Shown here: positions 1-10,586 of the stretch, piece after piece
Numbering within the stretch: position 1 is the stretch's first letter
Layout: every line of letters begins with the position of its first letter
NCBI GenBank assembly: GCA_012064415.1
Contig: SSNU01000013.1
Location: 105,612-164,031 of the forward strand
Length of the DNA stretch: 58,420 nt
Source: Gyrodactylus bullatarudis
Taxonomy: Eukaryota; Platyhelminthes; Monogenea; Gyrodactylidea; Gyrodactylidae
Reading direction: 5' to 3'
The notes under the pieces: generated by a model
The model's database searches: none
What the model was told of the DNA's origin: nothing
Seen by the model: only the letters and a program-made list of their open reading frames with translations
Program-made: the position numbers and the translations under genes

Positions 1-334
1 GACTCGGTAAACAGCCAATAGAAATGGCTTATCCAACTCAACATCTCATTCTCATTCTATTCACTTGAAAGGCTTGAAGAATTGATTAATTTTTTAAAAT
101 CACTACTTGTGAGAGATATTCGATTTTTTGCTTTACTATGTTGTTAAAGCTACTTTTTGGATTATCAATGAGATCTTCCTTAAGTCCTCTTTTAGCAGAT
201 ATCTTCTTGGGATGCTTCTCGTGAGAAACATTCGATTTTATGAATTTGTCTTTTTTTGCCTTTTTCAGAATTAAAAATTGCCTTTTTTCATCATAAAGTA
301 TGCCTTTTTCTGGTCGCCCTAGTAATGAGTCATT

Positions 335-635
335 ACTAATGACTAACTTTAGTGAACATCTACAGGTGAATTCGAATTCTTCGTCTAATTTTGATCCCAA
401 ATATCATCACTTGACTGCTTGGAATCATCGAAATCGATAAAAAAATTTGGATTCAAAAGATGAAAAAGTGGAAATTTGGTACATTTTCAAAATTCGAAAA
501 ACGGCCTAATTTTGGTCAGATTGAATTTTTTCGAATGTCCACATCTTATTAACTCATTTCGTTTTAGAATTAAAAAAAAAATAATTGAATCCCGAGAAAT
601 ATTGAGTAAGTTCTCATCTTCATGACAATCAGGTT
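335..635 (+). repeat. Right arm of a palindromic TA-flanked element (subfamily D)
   Basis: This stretch closely matches the right arm of the full palindromic elements at 24848-25515 and 33026-33775, and ends in the shared terminus CATGACAATCAGGTT followed by TA. No matching left arm is seen before it, so the copy is truncated. A minus-strand reading frame (86-400) begins inside this arm and runs into unique sequence; it encodes a lysine-rich 104-residue peptide with no recognised domain and I do not call it a gene. Confidence 0.7.
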
Positions 636-649
636 TATTTCCATAATAG

Positions 650-952
650 ATGTATCTACAGACTAAGGGGTTTCAGATCTCAGAAAGTCTGTTGGATATA
701 CAATTTCAACAATTGAGAAGAAACAAGGAAGGGTTCTTTGTTAAAGATGAAATCTTTTATTTTAAAAATGAATCGTGTAACATTTTTCCATGTTATGGAC
801 TATTGTTGGGAACCGAACAAATTTCGGTACATGTTTCTGAAGTCAAATCAAAAAATAAATACAATACATCAAAAGTTTTGAGAAATTGCGTGAGATGTGG
901 AATAATGGATCATAGAAAAAAAGGAGAGCATGGAATCGTCATACATAATTAG
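650..952 (+). CDS. Hypothetical 100-residue reading frame
   Basis: An open frame starting MYLQTKGFQ and ending GIVIHN lies directly downstream of the truncated palindromic arm. The ATG follows a pyrimidine-rich stretch ending in TAG, so it could also be the start of a downstream exon. It contains an isolated CVRCGIMDH cysteine/histidine cluster but no complete zinc-binding pattern. I recognise no family. In DNA this AT-rich an open frame of this length can occur by chance. Confidence 0.18.
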   Translation: MYLQTKGFQISESLLDIQFQQLRRNKEGFFVKDEIFYFKNESCNIFPCYGLLLGTEQISVHVSEVKSKNKYNTSKVLRNCVRCGIMDHRKKGEHGIVIHN

Positions 953-1414
953 ATCATTGTTTTTGTTTTTTTAGATTTCCAGGTACTATTATTTGCTGAA
1001 AGTTGAAATGTACACAAGGCATATTTTTGTTCTGGTCGAGAAAATAAAAAACAAAATCGCTTTTATGATAAGATATTGAGAATAATAGTACAAGTTTTAA
1101 AATTGGGGGCGTGTTAGTTCGAGATAAAAACATTCTTTACGAGACAAAGAAAACTTTTGTGTCATGACTTGGTTGTTTTTTTTGATGGGAGGACACTTCC
1201 TCCTGGATCGTGAAGATGAATGCAGCAGATTGAAATTGGGGTTACATGAAAATAAACTTTATCTCTGTTCATTTAAATATATATAATAATATTTATATAT
1301 ATAAATAGTTTTATGGTAAATATATATAGCATATATTTTTGCAAATAGTTTTATTCAACAAATTCCATGGCAATAGTTGAAGCATTTCTTTGATTGTAGT
1401 ATTGTTTTTCTTCT

Positions 1415-1460
1415 TTTATTTAGATCAACTTTTATTTTTAAGATGATGATGATGATGATT
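1415..1460 (-). terminator. Poly(A) signals and GAT microsatellite after the AKAP-like gene
   Basis: On the minus strand, AATAAA hexamers lie at 1431-1436 and 1415-1420, about 46-67 nt past the stop codon of the 1482-2957 gene, a typical cleavage and polyadenylation distance. Between them and the stop is a short (GAT)n microsatellite at 1441-1459. Position is the only evidence that these hexamers are used. Confidence 0.5.
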
Positions 1461-1481
1461 AATTAAGAGAGTGGAATCTTT

Positions 1482-2957
1482 TTAGGCTTGCTGAGCATGA
1501 GAATTATAAATGGATAGTAATTGTTCCTTGAGTTGTTGACGGAGACCCTCTTCTTGTTCATCTTTGAATATGCGATCTAATCCAACATTGATGGAATCGT
1601 CAATATTGTCTTTATCGAATTCTGACCAAAATTCATCAATAGCTGACATCTCAACACTTTTATGATTATTAATGACAGAATTGATTTCTTTTTTTAAGTC
1701 AACAAAGTTAAGAACATCTTCAACAATGAGCTTACTAGTCTCCTGAATTAATTCCTCTTTAGCACTATCCTCCTTGTTGACCTGGTTCTTCTTTTTCTTG
1801 TTTCTCTTCTTCTTGCCCTTGGAAACTTCTGGCTTATCGTCTAGTTTGTCTTCAGATTCAGCTGACTTGGACTCGGCATCAGTTGTTGTAGTTTTCTTAT
1901 CTTCAGAGACGGAAGCTTCATCATTTTTTTGTTCTGTTTCAGTCTCTTGGGTAACATGTGCTTCTTCAGTCTTTTCTATGACAGGTGCATCCTCACTCTT
2001 TGGTTCTTCAAGGGGTTCTAGTTCTTTGTGTTCTACAACTGGAGTCTCTTCAATCTTTGAATCCTGTGCTGGTATATCAATTATGGATTCTTCAGTTGAT
2101 TTTACGACTTCAGGCTCTTTGGGTTCTTCTACAACTTGAGATTCTTTTGGTTCCTCTACTGGGATCTGATCTTCAGCTGGCTTTTGAATTTCAGGTTCTT
2201 TAATCTCTGGCTGTTCGACAGTTTTCTCTTTGATTTGTTCAACAATTGGAGATTCTTCTAAAGGAATTTCAGTCTTTTTCCCTTCCTCCATAGCTGGAGC
2301 TTCTTCAACCTTGGATTCTTTAGTCTCAACAACAACAATGGGTGCTTCAATGATTGATTTCTCAAGTTCTTTGATCTCCACAACAACAGAAGTTTCTTCA
2401 ATTTTTTGGGGAACCTCTTTGACTTCAGGTTTACTTTCTATCTCCTTGTATTCGTCCTTGATTTGCATTTTTGGCAAATCGTTGGCCAGTTTTTCCACAG
2501 ATGAATTATTCAATTGTTCAATTTCTTTATCTGCGATATTCTCAACAGTTTCATTAGTAATTTGTGATATTCCAACAGATTGAAGAACAGAATCTTTGAC
2601 CTCTTTTACATCTTCGACAATGGCTTTAACCTTTTCCTCTGTTTCAGTCTTCAAGACTTGCACATTAGCTTTGGCTTCATCTTTCAGCTGGGTTAAATCT
2701 TCTTTGAGATTTTCTGTTGTAACTTTAGCTTCTTGGACAACTTGATTAATTAATCCATTTGATTGAGCTTCTAGAGGTTTTTTCTCAAAAGAGGATTTTA
2801 TCTTGGACAATTCACCTTTTTCTATATCCACAACTTTAGTTTCGTCAAGTGATGCTCTACGTACAACTGGTTGAGGGCTAGTAGTTTTTGGTTTAAGAGT
2901 CTTTGAACGATTGACAGCCTTTGATTTGGCATTTTTCTTGCTAATAATATTTCCCAT
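1482..2957 (-). CDS. N-myristoylated acidic AKAP-like scaffold protein (491 aa, intronless)
   Basis: The protein starts MGNIISKK: Gly2, Ser6 and following lysines form a good N-myristoylation and membrane-binding signal. Residues about 60-370 are low-complexity and acidic, with repeated Glu-Pro-Lys-Glu and Val-Glu-Glu blocks, as in MARCKS/gravin-type proteins. A basic patch (KGKKKRNKKKK) sits at 380-390. Residues 403-419 (LIQETSKLIVEDVLNFV) form an amphipathic helix that fits the type-II PKA regulatory-subunit binding pattern and resembles the AKAP79 helix. A myristoylated, acidic, RII-binding layout is that of Drosophila Akap200 and vertebrate gravin, so I infer a PKA anchor at the plasma membrane. 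The overall low complexity limits any homology claim, and the basic patch lacks the aromatic residues of the MARCKS effector domain. There is one exon, the ATG has A at -3, and a promoter-like array lies upstream. Confidence 0.8.
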   Translation of the reverse strand: MGNIISKKNAKSKAVNRSKTLKPKTTSPQPVVRRASLDETKVVDIEKGELSKIKSSFEKKPLEAQSNGLINQVVQEAKVTTENLKEDLTQLKDEAKANVQVLKTETEEKVKAIVEDVKEVKDSVLQSVGISQITNETVENIADKEIEQLNNSSVEKLANDLPKMQIKDEYKEIESKPEVKEVPQKIEETSVVVEIKELEKSIIEAPIVVVETKESKVEEAPAMEEGKKTEIPLEESPIVEQIKEKTVEQPEIKEPEIQKPAEDQIPVEEPKESQVVEEPKEPEVVKSTEESIIDIPAQDSKIEETPVVEHKELEPLEEPKSEDAPVIEKTEEAHVTQETETEQKNDEASVSEDKKTTTTDAESKSAESEDKLDDKPEVSKGKKKRNKKKKNQVNKEDSAKEELIQETSKLIVEDVLNFVDLKKEINSVINNHKSVEMSAIDEFWSEFDKDNIDDSINVGLDRIFKDEQEEGLRQQLKEQLLSIYNSHAQQA

Positions 2958-3033
2958 AATTGAAATTAACTTTTGATATTTCCAAAGAGCTACGACGTAG
3001 ATGAAAGATCTTGTGGCTAGAAAGTGTTCTTAC

Positions 3034-3108
3034 AATGAACTTGAATGTAATCATAGAATATACTATAACCAATAATATGATAACTTTTCAGCCAATCAGA
3101 GTATAGAT
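3034..3108 (-). promoter_or_regulatory. Candidate core promoter of the AKAP-like gene
   Basis: Read on the minus strand upstream of the ATG at 2957 there are two CCAAT-type elements (GATTGGCT and TATTGGTT), then a TATA-like TTATAGTATA around 3058-3068. About 30 nt further is TCATTG near 3033-3038, close to the arthropod initiator consensus. Order and spacing fit RNA polymerase II, giving a 5' UTR of about 80 nt. In DNA this AT-rich TATA-like words are common, so the ordered combination is the evidence. Confidence 0.4.
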
Positions 3109-3109
3109 G

Positions 3110-6100
3110 AGTAAAGCCAATGAATATAGACCAAATGAACTTTCAATGAATCATCGTAGTATAAAATGAAGTAGAGAAAGACTAAATGTGTGTGTGAAAA
3201 TATGCGTGGGCGGAAGTTGTCAACTATGTTAATATAATAATACATCGTTGCATATACCATAAATACCATGCATATATGCGTCTTATGTATGTATCCCAAA
3301 ATTATCCTACAGATATAATTGATAACTATCTAATACATTTTATAAATAAAAAAGCACATGGTGCGGTACCAACCGTACATTTAACTATTGTAAATCACTA
3401 TCATTAAGAATGGCATGTAATGACTATGGGACCATTTACTTCTGCTACATTCTCTGTGTGTGCAACATGAATTGGCAATTGTGCATATTTTCTCTTCATA
3501 TTCATTCATGATATATACTTTTATTTTCATTCTATCGATTTGTTCTTTGCAGTCTATGTTTTTCTCTATATCCAACATTTTCAGAGAGAGGCTAAACAAT
3601 GTTTCATGCACATTAAAGATATTTTTCAATGTTTTCTTATGGTATGTAGTAGTTAAAAAATGAAAATAACATTATGATTCATAAGCTGTAATTCTTCAAG
3701 AGAGAAGAGAAATCAATGAAGAAACAATGTTTATGATGTACAACTATAATTCAATTCTACAAACATTTTGATTTTAATGACAAAAATTCTAGTACTTCTT
3801 TGCCAAAAATCAAAAGTTTATTCTAATAACGAGAGATAATCAAAATGGTCTCATAAAACTTGTTAGAATTTAGAAAATTATTTTAGAGAAATGCGAATTT
3901 TTGGGTTATTGCAAATTTCCTCTTTTCTAAACGTTTGAAGCGGTTAATTACTGGAATACAACTTGAAATAAACAAAAATCTTAATTTGGCAATAGATGTT
4001 TAGAGAAACTAGCTATTTTCAAGAAAAAGTTCTCCTAGGAAACCACTTATGATCGTTGAAGAAAGACACATTTTGTTCTAAAGTATATCTCTTATCATTT
4101 TTCCCTAAATTATGAGTTCAAGTGGATGTAAGACACTTTTGAAATAGCTGATCCATAAGACTTATTTCATTTATAATACATGGTGTTCAAATCATACAGT
4201 TGACCTTTAGATTTCTTAAAACCGGATACTACTTTTAGGTATGACGGGATGTAGATATGAATAAAATGAGTCCTTTCTAAAGGATCGAAAAAGAGCGACC
4301 ACTGTATATTCAAAATATTTTACCTCCTATCATGAGAAAAATGGCTAAAATTAAATTCTGTAAAATTTTTATCCTGTTAATTGCATTTGTTTCTATTGCA
4401 GCCAGTTCTTAAATAAGTTTTGGACCATATGTTTTATATATTACTCGAATTCTCCTGAAGATACCGTTCAGATTCTGATAAATTCGATAAAAATAGTCTA
4501 TTTTAAAGAGATTTCTACCTGGTGATTTCTTTCCTAGTTTTACACTATTTTCACTGATGATTCGTAAGTTATTTCAAAGTTTTGTAAGGAAGCTTCGACA
4601 GCTTCAAATGCACTGCAATAGCTCTCTGACCTTTATAGACATGTTCAATCACAAAATGACCATTTGCTTCACCTGAGTATTAAAAAAAGTATCATTCTTT
4701 CTACATGTATTGTTCTAAAAATGCATCAATAAGATTCTTGCATTCTGGGTGTTCTTTCAAAGAATTATTTCAACTTTGATCAATGAATTAAATTAAAAAA
4801 TAATCTTCAATAATAATTATTGAATTCAGATCTTTCAAGTACAAACGAAAAAGATAAAAAAGAATTGATTCGGTCATAAACGTAGTCTTTCAATAGCTTT
4901 TGTTGAACTTTTTTCCATAAATCTCGACCATTCGAAAAAACTGGTCGTACTCAGCTCTTCAGAGTGCTCCTACAGTCGGAACCGAAACTCAATGGCCACC
5001 CTCTTTTGAGAAACTCCGATAAAGTTATATATATACATTGTTTGAACTATTCTTGGTCTATTCCTACTGAAATGTATATAATAATATGTAAAGGTAGGAA
5101 AATTGAGTATTATGGGTTGTTGACTGTTCATGCAAATGAAGATGCATATAATTTTAAAGAGAGTTATTTATCGGTTTATAAGTGCCATCTACATATGAGA
5201 ACTGATGAATAACACATTTAATATTAATTTATTGCATACATAAAATCAAGATTTGGACCTTTTTCTATAAACTTCAACTTGAAATATCTAATAAAAGAGG
5301 ATCAAGATAAAATCTTTTATTTATGAAAAATCTAAGCTGAAATTAGATAGTCATAATTTTCAGAATGGTGTACTCAATCTAAATAGATGCTAAAAAAACT
5401 TCAAAGCTCTTGTATAATCTCTAAATTTGTAAAAAAAGATATTCCTCCTTTTTCCTCAAGTTTGATTAGAGAAATTAAACAATGTAAGCATTTTTGAGTG
5501 AAAGATTTGTTTTTTAAAAATGAACAAGCCTTTTTCATTTCAAACTCTTTGTCTACATACTATACAATCATAAACATGAATGATAGACCTCAACGAGAAA
5601 GACGAAATAATAATCGTCGTTTTGAAGATTTTGAATAACCTACATTATTATTTTCTTTCATTTTTGTTATGAAGATTATGAAAAATCAAATAAGAACCTG
5701 ATAATGACCAAGTTCACTTGTAAGTTTTCCGACCATATTTTTGCTGTGTATCATATCACTGTATCTAGGAAATAATTTTTGAATACAAATAAAAATGTGG
5801 CTAACACCGTTGAATAGCTTTTTACGGCCAAGCAAGTTCAATTATTAAATTCCTAATACCTTCAACAAAAGGATTGAGGCCGAAAAAATTCATCTCACTA
5901 ATTGAACATAAACTTCTTATAGTTCCTTTTTCTTATCAGACAAGCCTTCTTTCATCTTCCTCGGTTGCTAGATATTTTGCTGATTAGATAAGTTTTCCTT
6001 TTCAAAAAGATTTTGGCCTTGATGAATTTCGAAATTAATCTTAATAAGTTGTATCTGCGTCCTTTTGGTTAAATTTCTTTAATGCTAGACCAAGTTTTTT

Positions 6101-6141
6101 ACAGACATGTTTTCATTTCTTTAAAAATACAGTAGGCTATT
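3110..6141. other. No recognisable gene (3 kb)
   Basis: AT-rich sequence with only short frames. The longest (4964-5212, plus, 82 residues) has no recognisable domain. A 19-residue frame near 5575-5637 (plus) begins MNDRPQRERRNNN; it is arginine-rich and too short to classify. Confidence 0.5.
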
Positions 6142-6145
6142 TTAA

Positions 6146-6924
6146 CCCTCGCCCTGGAAGTACGTACGTACCCCAACCATACTTTGATTTGTAATAACTT
6201 TGGATAGGAGAGTGATATCTTAACGAAACAAAAACCTTTTCCTAGTTAAAAAATTTAGATTTGGTAAAAAAGAAAACTGCATTGGCTGTTCGCAAAAATC
6301 GTACTTTTCTGCCGCTTTCTTTTCAAACCACAAAGATAAATCCTGGTAAAATTAAATATATATATATTCATTTTATATATATATTTGATGGCCCAATATC
6401 AGTTCTACGTTACGGCCAAAAAAAGAATAAATCAGTCTTGATGCTATCTACCCTCCATCAACTGACTGATGACACTGGATCCAAGCCAGAAATGATCGAA
6501 TATTATAACTAAACTAAAAGCGGTGTTGATGTCTTGGATCAGTTGGAAATTATCCTTGCAGAAAATCTCCAAAAAGATAGTTTGGATTATCTTGTAGATA
6601 TGGCAGCATATAATGCCTATGCGCCAAAAGACGACGAACTAGGATAGTCAGTGACGATCTAGGAGCTGAAATTACACCGAAGACAGGAAGATGCTCCTTT
6701 TGTCCAAGAACCAAAGATGTCAAAATATCAACCTACTGTAATTATTACAGAAAAAACGCTAGTAAAAATCACCATATCTTGATTTGTTTAGAATGTCAAA
6801 AGTCTTGAAATATATAATGCCAAACGTAATATTTTATTATTTTTCTATATACTATAAATAAGTTTGGGGTCCAAATGGACCCCATTTGTAAAATGTGTAA
6901 GCTTACTAACTTCTAGGGCGACGG
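6146..6924 (+). mobile_element. Internally deleted piggyBac element with TTAA duplications
   Basis: The left end reads TTAA-CCCTCGCCCTGGAAGT and the right end, reverse-complemented, TTAA-CCGTCGCCCTAGAAGT: terminal inverted repeats of about 16 bp with two mismatches, each flanked by TTAA (6142-6145 and 6925-6928), the piggyBac target. The 779-bp length is far below the 2-3 kb of autonomous elements. Only the C-terminal part of a transposase remains inside. A subterminal hairpin GGGGTCCAAATGGACCCC lies near the right end. Confidence 0.85.
6255..6808 (+). pseudogene. piggyBac transposase C-terminal relic
   Basis: Translation shows piggyBac landmarks in order: an AVRKNRTFLP block, PKKNKSVLMLSTLH-like text, KPEMIEYYN, then after an in-frame TAA the GVDVLDQ motif holding the last catalytic Asp, then DMAAYNAY. 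A C-terminal cysteine-rich finger (CSFCP...C...C...H...C..C) ends at TGA 6806-6808. An (AT)n insertion at about 6350-6385, the stop in the YN-TKSG motif, and a frame change before the finger show it is dead. The N-terminal half, including the first catalytic aspartates, is missing. Confidence 0.85.
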
Positions 6925-7485
6925 TTAATGTGTAAAGGACATATTACAGATATATCGCGCATATTCCAAAATAAATTAATGTGGAAATCCGCATTTACTG
7001 AAGGGAAATTATTCCAATTCGTCACAAATAGCAGTTTCAATACCAATTTACCACATTTTAATATTTGGAAAAGTTGATAGTTTATTCAAAAATAGTGATT
7101 CCACGTAGTGAAATTCATGGAAAAATGTTTGCGCAAATGTAAAATTTGATGTTTTCAACTCTAATTTAGCATATTAATACGAGCGTCCAATAGGGATTTT
7201 TTTGTCGGTGTTTGATTCTTTTCAAAATAATATAGGTACGTTAAAAGAATTTTCTTTTTCGAATCAGTACTTAAATATCAGAAAGCAACAAACATTAAAC
7301 AATCTTCATTCACTGAAACCGAATTTAAATTTTGAGAAAATTAGTCATTTTTTGGAAAGGCTTGAAAATCCCCATAATCCAGGATCTCAGAATTTAGATC
7401 TGGTTTCTAGAAAAGAAAATTTTATACAACTCAATTCCCTCCTATTTTTTCCAAATCAATCAATTTTTATTTTTCATTCTATCAG

Positions 7486-8057
7486 ATGGACGATGGATGT
7501 TCTATCCTTGAATATTGGAAGGAATTATTGGAGAATAATCTTGTGGCAACATCCCTCATTCATAAGGGAGTGTTTTGCAATAAGGAGGATGGTAAATTGA
7601 GATCCTATCATCCGGAAACATGGACTCCCACTGTTGCTCAGAATAAAAAACTACGTACCCTTTTTAGTGTGAGTCAATAAAATAAAAAAATAATGAATGT
7701 ATCTACTTGAAAGTAAACATGTATTAAAATTAATAAATTATTTTCAAACTAACTTAAGGACTGATCCAGTAAATTAATTCTAATTAAAAAATATTTTTGA
7801 ATCTATAGCGTGAAGTCAACTCCGAGGGTAAAACAATCAAGTATTCGGATAAAAATATCAAAATCACTAAACGAACACTAGATAATATTTTGATCGGAGA
7901 GTTTGTTGATAAAGTCGGCGCTGATGAGGAGTTCAAATTCGTTGCCATAACAACTGAACAAATGATTTTTACTGCTCTAGTTGAGCCAAAGAATTTCGAT
8001 GACTCTGTCAAGACATTGAAGGATTTCACCGATCAACTAGTTGCACAGCAATTTTGA
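7486..8057 (+). CDS. Profilin-like protein, two coding exons, 143 aa
   Basis: Exon 1 (7486-7668) begins at an ATG immediately after a splice-acceptor-like pyrimidine tract ending CAG, so a 5' UTR exon probably lies upstream. It ends at AGT|GTGAGT. Exon 2 (7809-8057) follows CTATAG and stops at TGA; the 140-nt intron is phase 0 and removing it leaves one open frame. The N-terminus (YWKELLENNLVAT...) matches the profilin first helix and strand, and the end (FKFVAITTEQMIFTALV...TLKDFTDQL) matches the last strands and C-terminal helix of profilins (KTTQAVIVAVY-type). The length of 143 fits the family's 125-140. It would bind G-actin and proline-rich ligands in the cytosol. It is divergent, so binding is inferred. 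An AATAAA at 8239-8244 is a possible poly(A) signal. Confidence 0.7.
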
Positions 8058-8059
8058 AG

Positions 8060-8946
8060 GATAAGAATTTTCTTGGAAAAATTTTCATTCCCTTATAGTT
8101 GAAATATTTTTATTCCAAATTAACATTATTTTCAAGTTACAAAATAATTCAAATCATTTCTCTTTCGATGGTTCATGATTTTATTAGTTATTATAAATAT
8201 TAATTACTCAATCTCAGAGATTTTTTCACGAGTTTATCAATAAAAAGATGACGAGAGCATATACATCCGCCTTTTAGATTGTTACTTGAGTAATGAATCA
8301 AACAGAAAAATTTGAAAAGAAAAAAATGTAAGATGAAATAAATAAAGTATATCTTCGCCAAGAAAGGATATTAAGGTTCGTCTCGAAAAAGAATATATAA
8401 AAGTGCGAAATTCTAATTTACATTAAAACACTAACTGGTGATATATTCGAATGAAATAAATTGTTTAAATGTCACTTGAAAGCACCTCAAGTATTTTCGA
8501 TCTGGTTAAAATTAAAAAATTTTTCAACGGTGAGGTCATAACTTAAATCTAGTTTTAAAAAATAGTAGTTCTAAAACCATTATACTGTTGAGATTGAACT
8601 GATTTAAGGGGCATTATCTAGTTGAATGATTAATCTTTTATCTGAATTTATGTCTTTTAACGGCCATAAAGAACTTTCAAGTAGATTTTGATAATTATCA
8701 AAATTATAATTAATTGAGTTCATTTTTGTTTTTAGAAACTGAAGAGAGATAACTTAGCTTATTTTTTATGACTCTCCCAACCAAAATTTTTATCATTTCT
8801 TTTGAGGTTGGGCTATTTTTTGATTCCTAGCTATGAAATCATGCTATTCAAATCAACGTTAATCACTGTACGTCTGTTTTCTCTAACCTTCCCCATGAGT
8901 TCAGAACCCAATAACAGAAAAAATTTGATTTTTATAACATTATAAA
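8060..8946. other. 3' flank of the profilin-like gene; nothing else recognised
   Basis: Apart from the poly(A) signal at 8239-8244, I see only AT-rich non-coding sequence up to the palindromic element at 8949. Confidence 0.5.
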
Positions 8947-8948
8947 TA

Positions 8949-9621
8949 CAGCTATTCTAGGTGAATTTGGGAATTCATGATTTTTACAAAATATCTAATT
9001 TTTTCATCAAGGTATCAAAATTCCTGAAAGATTTTTTGGTAGCTGATTCAAAATGTACACTTTCACTGATTTGAGAAAAAAAAATTTTGAAAAAAAATAT
9101 TTTTGGAAAATTTTAGAAACAAAATTCGAGATTTTTTAATTATTTTAAACTTTGAGTTGAAAGTTTTTGTTGATTTCAAGGTCTGAGAGGAATCAAACGT
9201 TATTTTTCAGGATCATCATTAGACTTAGAAAATAATTACTCTCATTCATTTTTTTGAAAAAACCCGTCATTTTCATATGATCTTGGATCACCATAGTTTA
9301 TCAGTTTCCAAGCAGTAAAAATGATCGAAAAATAGGAAGTAGACTTACGCACGTAAATGGTGTTTTTTCAAAAAATGAATAAGAGTAAATATTTTCTTTG
9401 TCTTATGATGATCCTGAAAAATAACGTTTGATTCCTCTCAGACCTTGAAATCAAAAAAAATTTTCTAAACAAACTTCTTTTCAAAATTTTTTTTTCTCAA
9501 ATCAGTGAAAGTGTACATTTTGAATCAGCTAACAAAAAATCTTTCAGAAATTTTGATACCTTAATGAAAAAATTAGATTTTTGTAAAAATCATGAAATCC
9601 CAAATTCATCGAGAATAGCTT
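8949..9621. mobile_element. Palindromic TA-flanked element, subfamily A
   Basis: Starts CAGCTATTCTAGGTGAATTT and ends with its inverse (ATTCATCGAGAATAGCTT), flanked by TA on both sides (8947-8948, 9622-9623). The two arms of about 300 bp are inverted copies, so the whole element folds into one long hairpin around a small centre near 9290-9340. It has no coding capacity. TA flanks and inverted ends fit a Tc1/mariner-mobilised MITE or fold-back element. Confidence 0.85.
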
Positions 9622-10028
9622 TAATATATTTGTTATAATCAGGTCAAATTATTTTACGTAAAAATGGCTCACTTATTGTACTTTTTTTCATGAGAAAATC
9701 GTGACAATACTTAGATACGCACCAAACTACTCCCAGTGCTGCTCATGAAGCAATGACAAAGCTCTGTTTAACGGTTAAACTTTACTCCTTGATATTGTTT
9801 GGACCAAATCCTGAAATTTCCTATTCTGATAAAGGATAGAGGTAAAAAAGAATAATAATAATATTTATTTGACTATTGATATTGAATGAATTCTTTTTTA
9901 ATATGTACATTAATGAAATCATTGAAATCTGTTTTGAAATATCCAAATTTTGAACTTCTAACTCGTAACTATATGAAATGCAACGGTTTTTACAACATGT
10001 TTTGAATAAACTTTAAAAAGATGGTCTA

Positions 10029-10140
10029 TAATAAAATTTATTAAAACTCGGATCAATAATAATTATAATCTTAGCTATTGGTCATCTTCAGTGGTACAAT
10101 TCAGCTTATAGTATTTATTTGAGCAATCTGATCCGACAAA
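10029..10140 (-). repeat. Penelope-like tail fragment (shortened copy)
   Basis: Shares ATAATAAAATTTATTAAAACT and TCTTCAGTGGTAC (reverse: CACTGAAGA) with the longer copy at 11254-11375, but lacks the intervening GAAACGTTTGG block. It lies about 450 bp beyond the stop codon of the Shaw channel gene. Confidence 0.5.
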
Positions 10141-10586
10141 ACCGCTAGGGATGAGACCATGTCTTTAATTATAGAGATGTTATTTCGTTATACCAGTGTA
10201 GAAGACGATCACCTTCGTAAAGCTTAGATAACTGATGGCCGTGAGTATCCAGTATATTGGGCCATAAAAAATATCATTCTTTAACGATGGCCTGATGTTT
10301 GATAAATACTACAGGCTAGATTATTACAATGTGTTTGGTCAAAATTAAAAATCCTTCTCTGACATTTTGGACGCGATCGATCTAAATTCTTTCCAAAAGT
10401 TACAATATTGAGTAAAATATGCTTTATGGAGAAAACCAAATGAAAAAAAGAAAAACCAATGGAAGGCTTATACATTTGTGAACGATTATAATAATTATTG
10501 AAGATTTTAGGCTGGAAATGAAAACTCCTTATAAAAAAGTGAATATTTTTCTATAATCAGAGAATAATAAGAATTTTCAAATGATT

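Noticed and set aside
86..400. Minus-strand 104-residue lysine-rich frame
   Set aside because: Its first residues are translated palindromic repeat (the SKLDEEFEF part recurs wherever subfamily D does), and no domain or splice signal supports the rest.
1774..2583. Serine-rich plus-strand open frames (1774-2139, 1985-2203, 2230-2583)
   Set aside because: They are antisense to the acidic AKAP-like gene; Glu/Lys codons read backwards give Ser/Phe/Leu. No independent evidence of coding.
7202..7600. 132-residue plus-strand frame overlapping profilin-like exon 1
   Set aside because: Its end is the wrong frame of exon 1. The upstream part could include 5' UTR, but the acceptor at 7485 and the family match favour the other frame.
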